Source: JANQMX01 sp965247175 (GTDB lineage Bacteria > Pseudomonadota > Alphaproteobacteria > Kiloniellales > DSM-21159). Taken from it: 64,000 nt of DNA. Below, in pieces: positions 16,904-25,546 of this stretch. The stretch is from assembly GCA_965247175.1 (NCBI GenBank), contig OZ252006.1:2480001-2544000 (forward strand). Direction: 5' to 3'. The notes beneath the pieces are model-generated. The model searched no databases. It saw only the letters and a list, made by a program, of their open reading frames with translations, and was not told the DNA's origin. A program made the position numbers and the translations under genes. Position 1 is the stretch's first letter; each line of letters begins with the position of its first letter.

Positions 16904-17824
16904 ATGGCGACCTTTGGTTCGGCACTGGGACGGCGCGATTGTCTTACGCATGTTGCAGGGGCACTGCTTGGCGCAGCCGCGCTCGCGACGACCGGTCGCT
17001 CCGCCTTGGCAAGCCCAACCTGCCAAGGTACGCCGCTGAGAGTCGGAGCTCATGGTTTCCGGTATCTCGACGAACTCTACTATCTCGGCAAGCCGAATCT
17101 GCTCGAGCTGGGATTCTCGCCCGTCCATGTTGCCTACACCTGGCAAATCTGGGGAGAACGCGGGTTCGACGGCACCCTCGAACATCAAGTGCCATACGAC
17201 AGCATTGCAACCTATCCAAGACGTTACGGCCTCGACGTCAATCCCCCCGAACTCGTGATACTCGATATTGAACACTGGCCGTTGTTCCGCGTTTCCCGCG
17301 AGGAGATCGAAGCCAGCATCATGAAGTACCGGCAAGCTTTCGTGGCGTTCAGACAGGCGCTCGGCCCCAAAGTGAAGCTGGCCTACTACAATATCGGCCC
17401 TCTCCCGAGCTATTTTTACAAAGTCGAGAATGGCTACAAGAGTTCCGGCTATGCCAGCTGGAGAAAAGACAACGAGATTTTGGTGCCACTGATGGAGTGT
17501 TTTGACTTTATTGTCCCATCACTCTACCTGCGGAAGACCATGACCCTCCCACAGTGGGAAAGGCGGGCACAGGACTTCATCGCGGAAGCCAGACGATTGG
17601 CAGGCGATGATCGGATGGTCATTCCCTTCCTGTGGCCTCAGTACGCAGATCTGGATCCATTCCGCCCAATTCCGGGCGACGTCTGGCGCAAGAAGCTGAC
17701 CCTTGTTCGTGAGCTGGCTGACAGCGTCGTGCTGTGGCGGCGCGCAAAGGGACCCAACGCGTCATTCTGGAAGGAAGACGCGGACTGGTGGCACGAGACC
17801 CAGCGGGCGATTGAGCGAGGCTAG
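16904..17824 (+). CDS. Tat-exported TIM-barrel protein, distantly like GH56 hyaluronidases
   Basis: The 306-residue product has a twin-arginine signal (GRRDCLTHVAGALLGAAALA) and a mature part rich in aromatic residues. Its central strand reads ELVILDIEHWPLF, with D121-x-E123 placed as in the D-x-E catalytic pair of hyaluronidase family GH56 (there VIDWExWRP). Next come a YRQAFVAFRQALGPKVKLAYYN segment and then FIVPSLYL, which again parallel the strand order of that fold. I infer a glycoside hydrolase that trims or releases the polysaccharide, but similarity is distant and no family can be assigned firmly. It is transcribed away from wzx and towards the membrane polymerase gene. Confidence 0.6.
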   Translation: MATFGSALGRRDCLTHVAGALLGAAALATTGRSALASPTCQGTPLRVGAHGFRYLDELYYLGKPNLLELGFSPVHVAYTWQIWGERGFDGTLEHQVPYDSIATYPRRYGLDVNPPELVILDIEHWPLFRVSREEIEASIMKYRQAFVAFRQALGPKVKLAYYNIGPLPSYFYKVENGYKSSGYASWRKDNEILVPLMECFDFIVPSLYLRKTMTLPQWERRAQDFIAEARRLAGDDRMVIPFLWPQYADLDPFRPIPGDVWRKKLTLVRELADSVVLWRRAKGPNASFWKEDADWWHETQRAIERG

Positions 17825-17869
17825 ATCTGGCGCTGCCCACGACGGGCAGTTCGAGGAAAGCCGCGTCTG

Positions 17870-19357
17870 CTATCGAGCGAGGAAACGGGCAAGCGGAGAG
17901 TCGCTGTCAGCCGCGGCCTCGTCGCCCTCGCCTCTTGCGGTGGCCGTCTCGCTCGGCTGAGGCGTTGTCGGCGGCGCGCCGGGTACTGCGGGCGGCAGAT
18001 GGGCGGGACTGCTGGGTTGGCTCTCAGCGTGGCGCCCGTCGCTCTCCTCCGCCTTTCTGGTCAACTGTCCGGCCGTGATCATGAGGTAGATGACCCCAAG
18101 CTGAGCGGCGAGCATGTTCTCGGTGCCGAAGCCGAGAAAGAAGATCTGTCCGGCCCAGCCGATCAGCACGATGCCGACCAGGAGCGACAAGCCGCTTGCG
18201 CCAAGACCGCCGCGCCGGGCCCGCCAAGCCTTGGTCAGCGAGACGACCCAGAAGGTGACGCAGGCCAGAAAGCCCATAATGCCTGCCTGCTCGAGGGGGA
18301 ACAGGTGAATGTTGTGAATGCCGTAGCCGACACGATAACGCACCAGCCCCGTAAGATCGGGCATCGGCACGGCATAGAAGCCGCCGCCGTAAAGGAAGAT
18401 TCCGGCACCGTGGTAGTCGATGAGCCGGGCCAGCTGGCCAAGCGTGCCGAGCGAGATGCGGCCTTCGACGGAGTTGGCGTGCTCGGTATCCATGATGCGC
18501 TGGACCGTGACGCTCTCGCCTATGACGTAGTCGATCACGCCAGGCAGCAAGAGGACGAGCGTCACGACGAAGACACCGAGCACCACGTAAAGCGATTTGC
18601 GGAACAGCAAGAGGCTGGCCGCGAAGAGAAAGAGGGCGAGGCCCGCGCGGCTGCCGGCAAAGACGGCAAGAAACACGCTCAAAGCGAAGAGCGGCACGAA
18701 CCAAAGCCACCCCAGGCGGTTCTCCATACGCAGGGCCAAAGCGGCGGTCGCGCCCATGGCGCCCATAATGCCTGCGTGGAAGTAGGTCGGGCCGTAGGTC
18801 GAGAGAATGGCGCCTTGCGAAACGTTGATCAGCTCACCGCTCGGCAGATAGCGCTCGCTCGGCAGGATGCCGATCTTCTGCAAGATGCCCCAGGCGCCGG
18901 CGAAGGCGACGCCGGCGACGAAGCACTTGATCAGGGTGGCGATCTGTTCGCGCGACCAATCGAACCCACTGATAATCAAAAGAAACAGCATGATCTCGAC
19001 GTACTTGATCGCATAGAACAGCGAGAAGTATCGATAGTCGTCCGGTAGTAGAAAAAGGAAAGACAGCCCGCCGATCAGCACAAACGACAAGGTCACCGCG
19101 AGCCAAGACCCGACGAAGGCATCCTTGATCCGCAGGCGCCAACCGGAGAACAAGGCGGCCAGCACGAGCACGACATCGAAGAGCCGCGGATTGAGGCGGT
19201 CATAGCTCGTCAGTTCATAGAGCGGCAGCTCGTAGGACAGGCTCAAGAGGAGCAGCCCGCACCAGAAAACAGCGGCTTTCCCGGCCGGCTTGGCCACTGG
19301 CGCTGCGGCGTCCTGCAGCGCCGTAGGGCGGGTCGAGGGATAGGTCAGGTCGGTCAT
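17870..19357 (-). CDS. O-antigen ligase/polymerase-family (Wzy/WaaL) membrane protein
   Basis: This is a polytopic membrane protein of 495 residues with about 10-12 helices. There is a central small-residue stretch (GIMGAMGATAALAL), then FAGSRAGLALFLFAASLLL, whose GSRxG motif is typical of Wzy_C/O-antigen ligase proteins, and a long periplasmic loop containing YGGGFYAVPMPDLTGLVRY followed by GIHNIHLFPLEQAGI. The loop is where this family places its catalytic His. It probably polymerises repeat units delivered by Wzx. I chose ATG 19357 because GGAAG lies five bases upstream; 19378 lacks a ribosome site. The last ~60 residues are a Pro/Ser/Thr-rich tail of unknown role. Confidence 0.8.
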   Translation of the reverse strand: MTDLTYPSTRPTALQDAAAPVAKPAGKAAVFWCGLLLLSLSYELPLYELTSYDRLNPRLFDVVLVLAALFSGWRLRIKDAFVGSWLAVTLSFVLIGGLSFLFLLPDDYRYFSLFYAIKYVEIMLFLLIISGFDWSREQIATLIKCFVAGVAFAGAWGILQKIGILPSERYLPSGELINVSQGAILSTYGPTYFHAGIMGAMGATAALALRMENRLGWLWFVPLFALSVFLAVFAGSRAGLALFLFAASLLLFRKSLYVVLGVFVVTLVLLLPGVIDYVIGESVTVQRIMDTEHANSVEGRISLGTLGQLARLIDYHGAGIFLYGGGFYAVPMPDLTGLVRYRVGYGIHNIHLFPLEQAGIMGFLACVTFWVVSLTKAWRARRGGLGASGLSLLVGIVLIGWAGQIFFLGFGTENMLAAQLGVIYLMITAGQLTRKAEESDGRHAESQPSSPAHLPPAVPGAPPTTPQPSETATARGEGDEAAADSDSPLARFLAR

Positions 19358-19613
19358 CTTCGCTTCCGCCACCGACATATCGGCGTCACACGCCTAGCCG
19401 TGCGCCTCGTGACAACGCCGACCGTATCAAGCGACTCAATCGCCCGCAATCTGCTTCCAATGACATCCTGGCCGGCCAGCGCAGCATGCAGCCCCGCCTG
19501 TTACGCAACAATTAAGTCAAACAATTCGGGCTGAATTCCGGAATCAACGACAGGCAAGCTGAAACATCTTCTGGCCGGACCTTTTTGGGTCGGGTTCTTT
19601 GTCTACCCGGGCC

Positions 19614-22600
19614 TCACGCCCAAAGGGCCCAGGTGTCTTCCACGGCCGCGGCCTCGACCCCGTCGAGGGTGATCTTGTCGTTGTCATTGAAGCTGATTTC
19701 GGCACCGATTGCGCCGTCCTGGACATCGAGCTCCGAAAATGAGCTCAGCCCCCAGGACGTGAGATCCAGGAGATCGTTCAGCGGGTCGAAATCTTCAATC
19801 CGATCCATGCCGTCGCCAAGTTCGAAGACGAAGATGTCGGCACCCAGGTCACCGATCAACCTGTCGTCGCCCGCGCCGCCGAACAGGACATCGTTGCCTT
19901 CGCCGCCTTCGAGCCGATCCTTGCCTTCGCCGCCCTCCAGCGTGTCGTCTCCATTTCGACCAAACAACCTGTCGCGGCCGTCGCGGCCCTCCAGGACGTC
20001 GTTCCCATCGTAGGCGACGATCTGGTTATCATCCTGGTCACCGCGCAAGGTGTCCGCGAAGTCGCTGCCGTAGAGATTTTCGACGGCCGTTAGGCTGTCC
20101 CCTTCGGCATGACCGAACTGGCCCGTGCCATCCGCCAAGTCGACCAGAACGCCGACATCGGAGTAGGCGTAGAACACCGAATCGATGTCCGCCCCTCCAT
20201 CGATATGATCCGCATCGCGGCCGGAGTAGAGGCGATCGTTGCCGCTGCCGCCCAGGATATCGTTGGTTCCGGCACGGCTGACGATGATGTCATTGCCGTC
20301 GAAACCATCCAGCAGGTTATCGCCGTTGTCGCCATAGAGATTGTCGTCATGGGCCGAGCCGCGCAGGCCCTCGATCGACCTGAGCTCATCGCCCGCTGAC
20401 TCGCCGCTATTGCGCCAGGGGGTGAGGAGATCAACGAGGAGGCCGGTCGACGACTGCTCGTAGGATGCGACGTCGAGGCCATCGCCACCTTCAAGGCGAT
20501 CGCTGCCTTCTCCGCCGATCAGGGTGTCGTTGCCGTCTCGGCCAAACAGCCTGTCGCTGTCGCCGTAGCCGAGCAGAACATCGTCACCGTCCTGGCCGAC
20601 GAGCTGATTGACTCCGCCGTCACCGCCCAGAGTGTCATTATGGTTGCTGCCGTAGAGGTGCTCGATTCCGACCAAGCGATCGCCTTCGGCAAAGCCGAAA
20701 CGTCCGACCCCATCTTGCAAATCGGCCAGGACACCAGTCGTGGAGCTTGCGTAGAAAACCGTGTCCTCGTCTGCGCCGCCGTCCATCAGGTCCGGACCCT
20801 TGCCGCTGTAGAAGCGATCGTCGCCCTCGCCGCCGAACAGGCTGTTGGAGCCGCTCAGGCCGAGGAAGATGTCGTCGCCACCGAGGCCTTCGAAGTGATT
20901 GTCGACACTGTAGTCGCCGCGCAGGTAGTCGTTGTGGTTCGACCCGATGACCGCTTCGATCGAGCTGTAGCTGTCGCCGAGAGCGGCCCCCTCGTTCTTC
21001 GAAGGATTGTCGAAGCGCACGCTGACACGTTCCGTTGCAGAGGCGTAGGACGCGACATCAAAGCCGTCGCCGCCCTCTAGGACGTCGGCCCCTGCCCCCC
21101 CTTCCAGGGTATCGTTGCCTTCGCCGCCGACCAGCGTGTCACTGCCGCCCGCGCCGCCAAGGTGATCATTCCCCTCGAAGCCGTCCAGTCGGTTGTGCGC
21201 GTCATCGCCGCCGATCTGATCGGCATATTGGGTTCCCGCGACATGCTCGATACCGGAGTAGGAGTCGCCGGCAGCAGCGCCGGAGATACCAAGACTGGAC
21301 GAGAGGTCGAGCGAAACCCCCTCCTCCAGAGCGGCCGCGAAGATAAGCGTGTCGGTGCCGGCGCCGCCGATCAGCGTGTCACTGCCGCTGCCGCCTTGCA
21401 GCTCGTCGTTTCCAGCCCCACCGTCCAGATAGTTGTTCCCGCCGAACGCAAAGAGGACATCGTCGCCGCGGCCGCCGGTCAGGCTGTTGTCGCTTTCGTT
21501 GCCGAGAAGCGTGTCATTGCCGTCGCCGCCAATGGCGTTCTCGATACTCGGGTCGATCGTAAGGTCGACGCCGTCGATGCTGCTCGTGCCGCCGCCGAGA
21601 TCGATCAGGCTGTCGGTCGTGACAGGAGACGCATTGACCGTATCGATACCGCCGTCCTTGTCCGTCACAGACAGTCGGCCGGCATCGTCCGGGGCGAAAT
21701 CCGAATACTCATCGGTGAAGACATAGACGTCAGCCAGGCTGTCAGCTGTGTCCTTGCCATACAGCGTCAGGGTCCAACCACTGAAGTTACCACTGGTGCC
21801 GGAAACCGTGTCCGTGATCTCGATCTTCCACGACCCCTCACTGTCCTCGCCCCAAAAGGCGGTGGACGAGAGGGTGAAGCTGCTGCCGGGAAAAGCGTTG
21901 CTGCCGCCGTTGCCGTCCATCAGGACGCTGCGCGTGCCGCTCGGCGCAATCAGCTCGACCAGCAGATGGTCCGAGCGCGCGTGGCCCAGACTGAGGGTGA
22001 CCTCCGCATGCTCCACCGTGAAACCGGCCGATACGTCGATTGGGGCCGCCACGGTCGGGGAGCCGAAATCGAAGGAAACGGACGACTGCTGATAGGACCC
22101 GCTGGCAAGTTCCCGGTCGCCGTGAACCTGCTGCTTGTCCCAGCTTTCAGCCAAGCGCACGGCGGCATGGGCGTCGATCAAGCCGAAGCCGAAATCGTTG
22201 CTGTGCAGGAGTCCGCCGCCGTTCCAGTTGTCAGCCGCGTTGAGCGTCCAGGCGACCTCGTTGTCAGCTTGGCTCACGTCGCGCAGAGGCGCGTGGCGCG
22301 CCGAATAGGCCAGGATTTCTTGGACATCCCGATAGCCGAGGTCCGGATTGGCCTCGAGCATCAGGGCCGTCACGCCGGACGCGATCGGCGTCGCCGCTGA
22401 GGTGCCGCCGAAGCCGAGCGTATAGCCGTTCCCGGTCGTCGTCGTCGCAATGGCAAGGCTGCCGCCATTGGACGGCGCGCTGATCAAGAGATTGGCGCCG
22501 GGGTTGCTGTAGGATGAGACATCACCTTCTGCATCGACCGCCGCAACCGCGATCGTGTGCGGTGAGTTGGTCACATTGCTGCCGTTCGCCCACTGGCCGC

Positions 22601-23222
22601 TTCCGTCATTTCGATCGTTGCCGGCGGCCCAGAGCATCACGGTACCGAGCCCGTCTCGACCGAGTGCGGCGGCTTCATCCAGGGCCTGGCCCATGTCCCG
22701 CAGCTGGGAAAACCCGGAATTGAAGTTGCCGGAGTACGGCGTGGTGAAGGCCCAAGAGTTGTTGATGATGTCCGCGCCGCGATCGATGCCGAACGCGCTG
22801 TCGCCGTCGACGACAACATCCATGATGCGGTCGAATGCGGTGTAGAAGGAGCCTGTGAAGTCGGCCTGATAGGACACCAGGGTGGAATCGTAGGCGACGC
22901 CCACAACACCCTCGCCATTGTCGTCCGCGCCGATCAGGCCCGCCACGGCCGTTGCGTGCGAGCTTGCTCCGCTCGCGCTGACGTCCGCCGAATTGTTCGT
23001 CCCACTGAAGTCGAGGCTGGAGTCGTAGTTGCCGATCAGATCGGGATGAGTCCATTGGACAGCGCCCTCGATGACGCCGACCACCACGCCTTCACCCGTG
23101 TAGTCTTCCCAGACATTAGAGAGGTTGATATCGACCTGTGCCGAGCCGGACTTAAACAGGTGCCACTGATTGCTGAACAGCGGATCGTCCAACTCGACGG
23201 ACTGCGTCGTCTCGATTTCCAT
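19614..23222 (-). CDS. Subtilisin-like (S8) RTX protein with P-domain and altered catalytic Asp
   Basis: The 1202-residue product is predicted to be secreted by type I export. Residues 40-330 are an S8 peptidase domain: GVVVGVIEGAVQWTHPDL, SSHATAVAGLIGAD, NNSWAF, oxyanion AAGND (N202) and nucleophile GGTSAATP (Ser275). The triad Asp position is Glu52 and the next residue Gly-Ala rather than Asp-Gly; His89 is kept, but in HAT, not HGT. A proprotein-convertase P-domain follows (about 390-500). From about 560 to 1130 there are RTX nonapeptides arranged in ~195-residue modules, and a C-terminal export region (IEDFDPLNDLLDLTSWG) ends in TWALWA. No signal peptide is present. It may process matrix proteins, or bind only if inactive. 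Confidence 0.88.
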   Translation of the reverse strand: MEIETTQSVELDDPLFSNQWHLFKSGSAQVDINLSNVWEDYTGEGVVVGVIEGAVQWTHPDLIGNYDSSLDFSGTNNSADVSASGASSHATAVAGLIGADDNGEGVVGVAYDSTLVSYQADFTGSFYTAFDRIMDVVVDGDSAFGIDRGADIINNSWAFTTPYSGNFNSGFSQLRDMGQALDEAAALGRDGLGTVMLWAAGNDRNDGSGQWANGSNVTNSPHTIAVAAVDAEGDVSSYSNPGANLLISAPSNGGSLAIATTTTGNGYTLGFGGTSAATPIASGVTALMLEANPDLGYRDVQEILAYSARHAPLRDVSQADNEVAWTLNAADNWNGGGLLHSNDFGFGLIDAHAAVRLAESWDKQQVHGDRELASGSYQQSSVSFDFGSPTVAAPIDVSAGFTVEHAEVTLSLGHARSDHLLVELIAPSGTRSVLMDGNGGSNAFPGSSFTLSSTAFWGEDSEGSWKIEITDTVSGTSGNFSGWTLTLYGKDTADSLADVYVFTDEYSDFAPDDAGRLSVTDKDGGIDTVNASPVTTDSLIDLGGGTSSIDGVDLTIDPSIENAIGGDGNDTLLGNESDNSLTGGRGDDVLFAFGGNNYLDGGAGNDELQGGSGSDTLIGGAGTDTLIFAAALEEGVSLDLSSSLGISGAAAGDSYSGIEHVAGTQYADQIGGDDAHNRLDGFEGNDHLGGAGGSDTLVGGEGNDTLEGGAGADVLEGGDGFDVASYASATERVSVRFDNPSKNEGAALGDSYSSIEAVIGSNHNDYLRGDYSVDNHFEGLGGDDIFLGLSGSNSLFGGEGDDRFYSGKGPDLMDGGADEDTVFYASSTTGVLADLQDGVGRFGFAEGDRLVGIEHLYGSNHNDTLGGDGGVNQLVGQDGDDVLLGYGDSDRLFGRDGNDTLIGGEGSDRLEGGDGLDVASYEQSSTGLLVDLLTPWRNSGESAGDELRSIEGLRGSAHDDNLYGDNGDNLLDGFDGNDIIVSRAGTNDILGGSGNDRLYSGRDADHIDGGADIDSVFYAYSDVGVLVDLADGTGQFGHAEGDSLTAVENLYGSDFADTLRGDQDDNQIVAYDGNDVLEGRDGRDRLFGRNGDDTLEGGEGKDRLEGGEGNDVLFGGAGDDRLIGDLGADIFVFELGDGMDRIEDFDPLNDLLDLTSWGLSSFSELDVQDGAIGAEISFNDNDKITLDGVEAAAVEDTWALWA
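19901..21070 (-). repeat. Two ~585-bp RTX modules in the S8 protein gene
   Basis: The motif encoding GGDGxDVASY recurs with a spacing of 585 bases (195 codons): the complementary bases start at 21044-21050 and 20459-20465. Each unit continues with GDxxxSIEG/A, an SNHND-type repeat, DGGADxDxVFYA and GxLVDLxDGxGxFG. The layout matches the 193-residue modules of the other RTX protein, but these copies are clearly more diverged from each other. Confidence 0.75.
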
Positions 23223-23737
23223 AGTGGTACACGTGCTCCCTCATCCCCCTGCCCAAATGGCAGCAACCCAAGCTTTGGGCCGAGATGAACTGCGTTAGTC
23301 GCCTAGCGTGACACGGAACTCCCCAACGTTCCGAAAAGCTAGGCTGCGGCGATTTCTCGACCTTTAAAAGCTATCGTTAACAAATCTTTACTATAATACA
23401 GTCCAATTGCGCAACGAGCCCAAAGGCGAACAATCAAAGCACCCGACAAATCCGCTAAACCGGAAGACGGCTAAGAATTGTCAAACTTCAAGACTTTGCA
23501 GCAGGCGCTGACTTCAGGATTTATAGACGGAACCATCGATACCTCGTACATGTCACCGCGATGTCTGCCGTCGTTTGCGCAAGGTCGGGAGAAAAGCATG
23601 GAGGCATCTTCTCTCTGCCGTGCCTGGGGCAGCGGCCATCGTCCCTCACCTCCGATGGCGTGTGATTCGATGGCATTGCCCGGACGCATCTCTCCCCGTT
23701 GTCCGTCGTCTGAACCCTGCAACGCTCCGAGGCTGAC
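23223..23737. promoter_or_regulatory. Intergenic region upstream of the S8 protein and FkbM genes
   Basis: These 515 bases divide two divergent genes. The segment 23340-23420 is AT-rich and contains TATAAT at 23392-23397, but no good -35 at the right distance, so promoter assignment is tentative. Short open frames here look random and lack ribosome sites. I see no RNA gene. Confidence 0.4.
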
Positions 23738-24475
23738 ATGACACGCTTGGTCAAGAACGCAATCAAGACGATCGCCCGGCGCTTCGGCTACGAGATACGA
23801 ACGCGGGGGCTCGCGCCGCGAGGCTTCAAGGGCTTCACCGATGATCTTGTTGCCACTGGTCAGTCTCCGCGCACCGTCGTCGATGTTGGAGTGGGCAACG
23901 GTACCCCATGGCTCTATCAGGCCTTTCCAAGCGCCCGCTTCATTCTCTTCGAACCCAACGACGGCTTCAGACCGCAGATCGAAGCGCTCATGACGCAGAT
24001 GAACGCCGAATGCCACTTCGTGGCGCTTGGAGAGCAGCCCGGTGAGGTTGAGCTCTACGTCAATGTGAACAGACCCACCAGTTCGGCGATCGGAAACTAC
24101 TCAAGCAGCTATCTCGAAGAGATGAAGCGTCACGACGAAGATCTGAAGTTCGAAAAGAAGACTGTTCCCGTTGCAACGCTCGACAGCCTTGTGGCTGAGA
24201 CCATCGATCGCCCAGCGCTTCTGAAGATCGACGTGGAGGGTTTCGAGTTGGACGTGCTCCGCGGCGCGACGACAGTACTGAGTCACATCGACTACGTCGT
24301 CTTGGAGATTTCAGTGGCAAGACGCTTCCAAAAGGAAAACGACTTGGCGAGCATGCTTTCCTTTCTGAAGGAATACGGATTCGAGATGTACGATATCGTC
24401 GCGCTGAACAATGAGCCCGGCAAACCGATCAACTATTTCGACGCTGCCTTTTACCGCGTGGGGGCCCTTGGCTGA
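23738..24475 (+). CDS. FkbM-family SAM-dependent methyltransferase
   Basis: This 245-residue class I methyltransferase is of the FkbM type. Motif I is TVVDVGVGNGTPWLYQAFP, motif II region FILFEPNDG, and the family hallmark PALLKIDVEGFELDVLRGA is followed by IDYVVLEIS. FkbM proteins methylate hydroxyls of sugars or natural products, and many sit in polysaccharide loci, so an O-methylated sugar in the exopolymer is a reasonable inference. The ATG start follows GAGG about seven bases upstream. There are no membrane segments. The gene is the last recognisable member of the polysaccharide region and converges on the amidohydrolase operon. Confidence 0.87.
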   Translation: MTRLVKNAIKTIARRFGYEIRTRGLAPRGFKGFTDDLVATGQSPRTVVDVGVGNGTPWLYQAFPSARFILFEPNDGFRPQIEALMTQMNAECHFVALGEQPGEVELYVNVNRPTSSAIGNYSSSYLEEMKRHDEDLKFEKKTVPVATLDSLVAETIDRPALLKIDVEGFELDVLRGATTVLSHIDYVVLEISVARRFQKENDLASMLSFLKEYGFEMYDIVALNNEPGKPINYFDAAFYRVGALG

Positions 24476-24490
24476 GTCAGACCGGCGCGG

Positions 24491-25513
24491 TCACGCGGTC
24501 TCCATGGCAGACAGGAAGATAGCCGCGTTCTCGGCCAACGAAGGTCCCAGGTAGCCGCCTTCCTGAACCAGCAAGGTCGGCAGAGCCAGGGATGCAAGAC
24601 GCTTGGCGGCCTCGGCGAAACCTTCACTGGAGAACGCGACTTCGGCGAGCGGATCGTCCGCGGCCATGTCGAGGCCGAGCGATACCACCAGAGCCTCGGC
24701 CTCGAAGCGACGCGCCTCCGCTACCAGCTCATCGAGCGCTCCCAGGATGGCCGAATCCTCTGCGCCTCTGCTGAGCGTGACGTTGACTGACGCTCCTTTG
24801 CCCTCCCCGGCCCCAACCTCGTCGTCGTAGCCCGCGAAGTAAGGCGGGTAGTCGGCGGGGTTGAGATGCACGGAGGCGCAGAGCACCGAGCCATCCTCCC
24901 AAAAGACGTCCTGAGTTCCTTGGCCGGCGTGTGTATCGACATCGAGGATCGCAACGCGGGCGTATCGTCGCTGCAGATAGCGCGCGCCGATCGCTGCGTT
25001 GTTGAGGAAGCAGAAGCCGCTCGATGAGTCCAGATAGGCATGGTGGCCCGGCGGGCGACAAAGGCTGTAGACGCGTGGCTCACCGGCGAGGATGCGTTCG
25101 GCGCCTTCGATGGCGGACTGTGCGGACCAATAGATGGCCTCCCAGGTGCCCGCGGTGACCGGGCAGGAGGTATCGGTTGCGTGGTAGCCGAGCTGGCCGA
25201 CGACGCCCTCCGGCCGCCGGCCGCGCCGACGGCTGGTGTGATAGTTGGGCACCGCCGGCCGGCCGTCATCGGACAGGACGCACCAACGATCCCAGGCCGT
25301 TCGGAGGAAATCGATGTAGGCCTTGTCGTGCACGGCCAAGATCGGCGCCAGCCCATGATCTCGCGGGGCGGTGAGCAGATGTCCTTCGCGCAGCAAGCGG
25401 TCCCGCAGGAGCACCGCGCGTTCGGGCTGCTCGGGATGAGGGACGAAGCCGCCTTGGCGAAAATAGCTGTCCGGCCGATGCAAGAGCTGGCGCTCATCGA
25501 AAACCAGTCTCAC
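24491..25513 (-). CDS. Histone-deacetylase/acetylpolyamine amidohydrolase-family enzyme
   Basis: This zinc amidohydrolase of the arginase/deacetylase fold should remove an acyl group from an amine such as an acetylated polyamine. Visible are PPGHHA (active-site His157-His158), the zinc ligands in DVDTHAGQGTQ (D193, H195), and the third ligand in SLGLDM. The position after the zinc His is Ala, where many members have a second His (HHGNGTQ). A late LLVQEGGYLG strand has the conserved Gly-Gly-Tyr. The GTG start at 25513 has GGGAGG eight bases upstream. It is the last gene of the ABC transporter operon, 33 bases after the ATPase gene, which suggests that it acts on the imported compound. Confidence 0.87.
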   Translation of the reverse strand: MRLVFDERQLLHRPDSYFRQGGFVPHPEQPERAVLLRDRLLREGHLLTAPRDHGLAPILAVHDKAYIDFLRTAWDRWCVLSDDGRPAVPNYHTSRRRGRRPEGVVGQLGYHATDTSCPVTAGTWEAIYWSAQSAIEGAERILAGEPRVYSLCRPPGHHAYLDSSSGFCFLNNAAIGARYLQRRYARVAILDVDTHAGQGTQDVFWEDGSVLCASVHLNPADYPPYFAGYDDEVGAGEGKGASVNVTLSRGAEDSAILGALDELVAEARRFEAEALVVSLGLDMAADDPLAEVAFSSEGFAEAAKRLASLALPTLLVQEGGYLGPSLAENAAIFLSAMETA

Positions 25514-25546
25514 GGCGACGCCTCCCTGCGTCCCCGCCGGACGCGC

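Noticed and set aside
21162..22400. 412-residue open frame opposite the S8/RTX gene
   Set aside because: Shadow of the peptidase and P-domain coding strand; no domain features.
23478..23741. 87-residue open frame before the FkbM gene
   Set aside because: No ribosome site or similarity, and it ends over the FkbM start; most likely chance.
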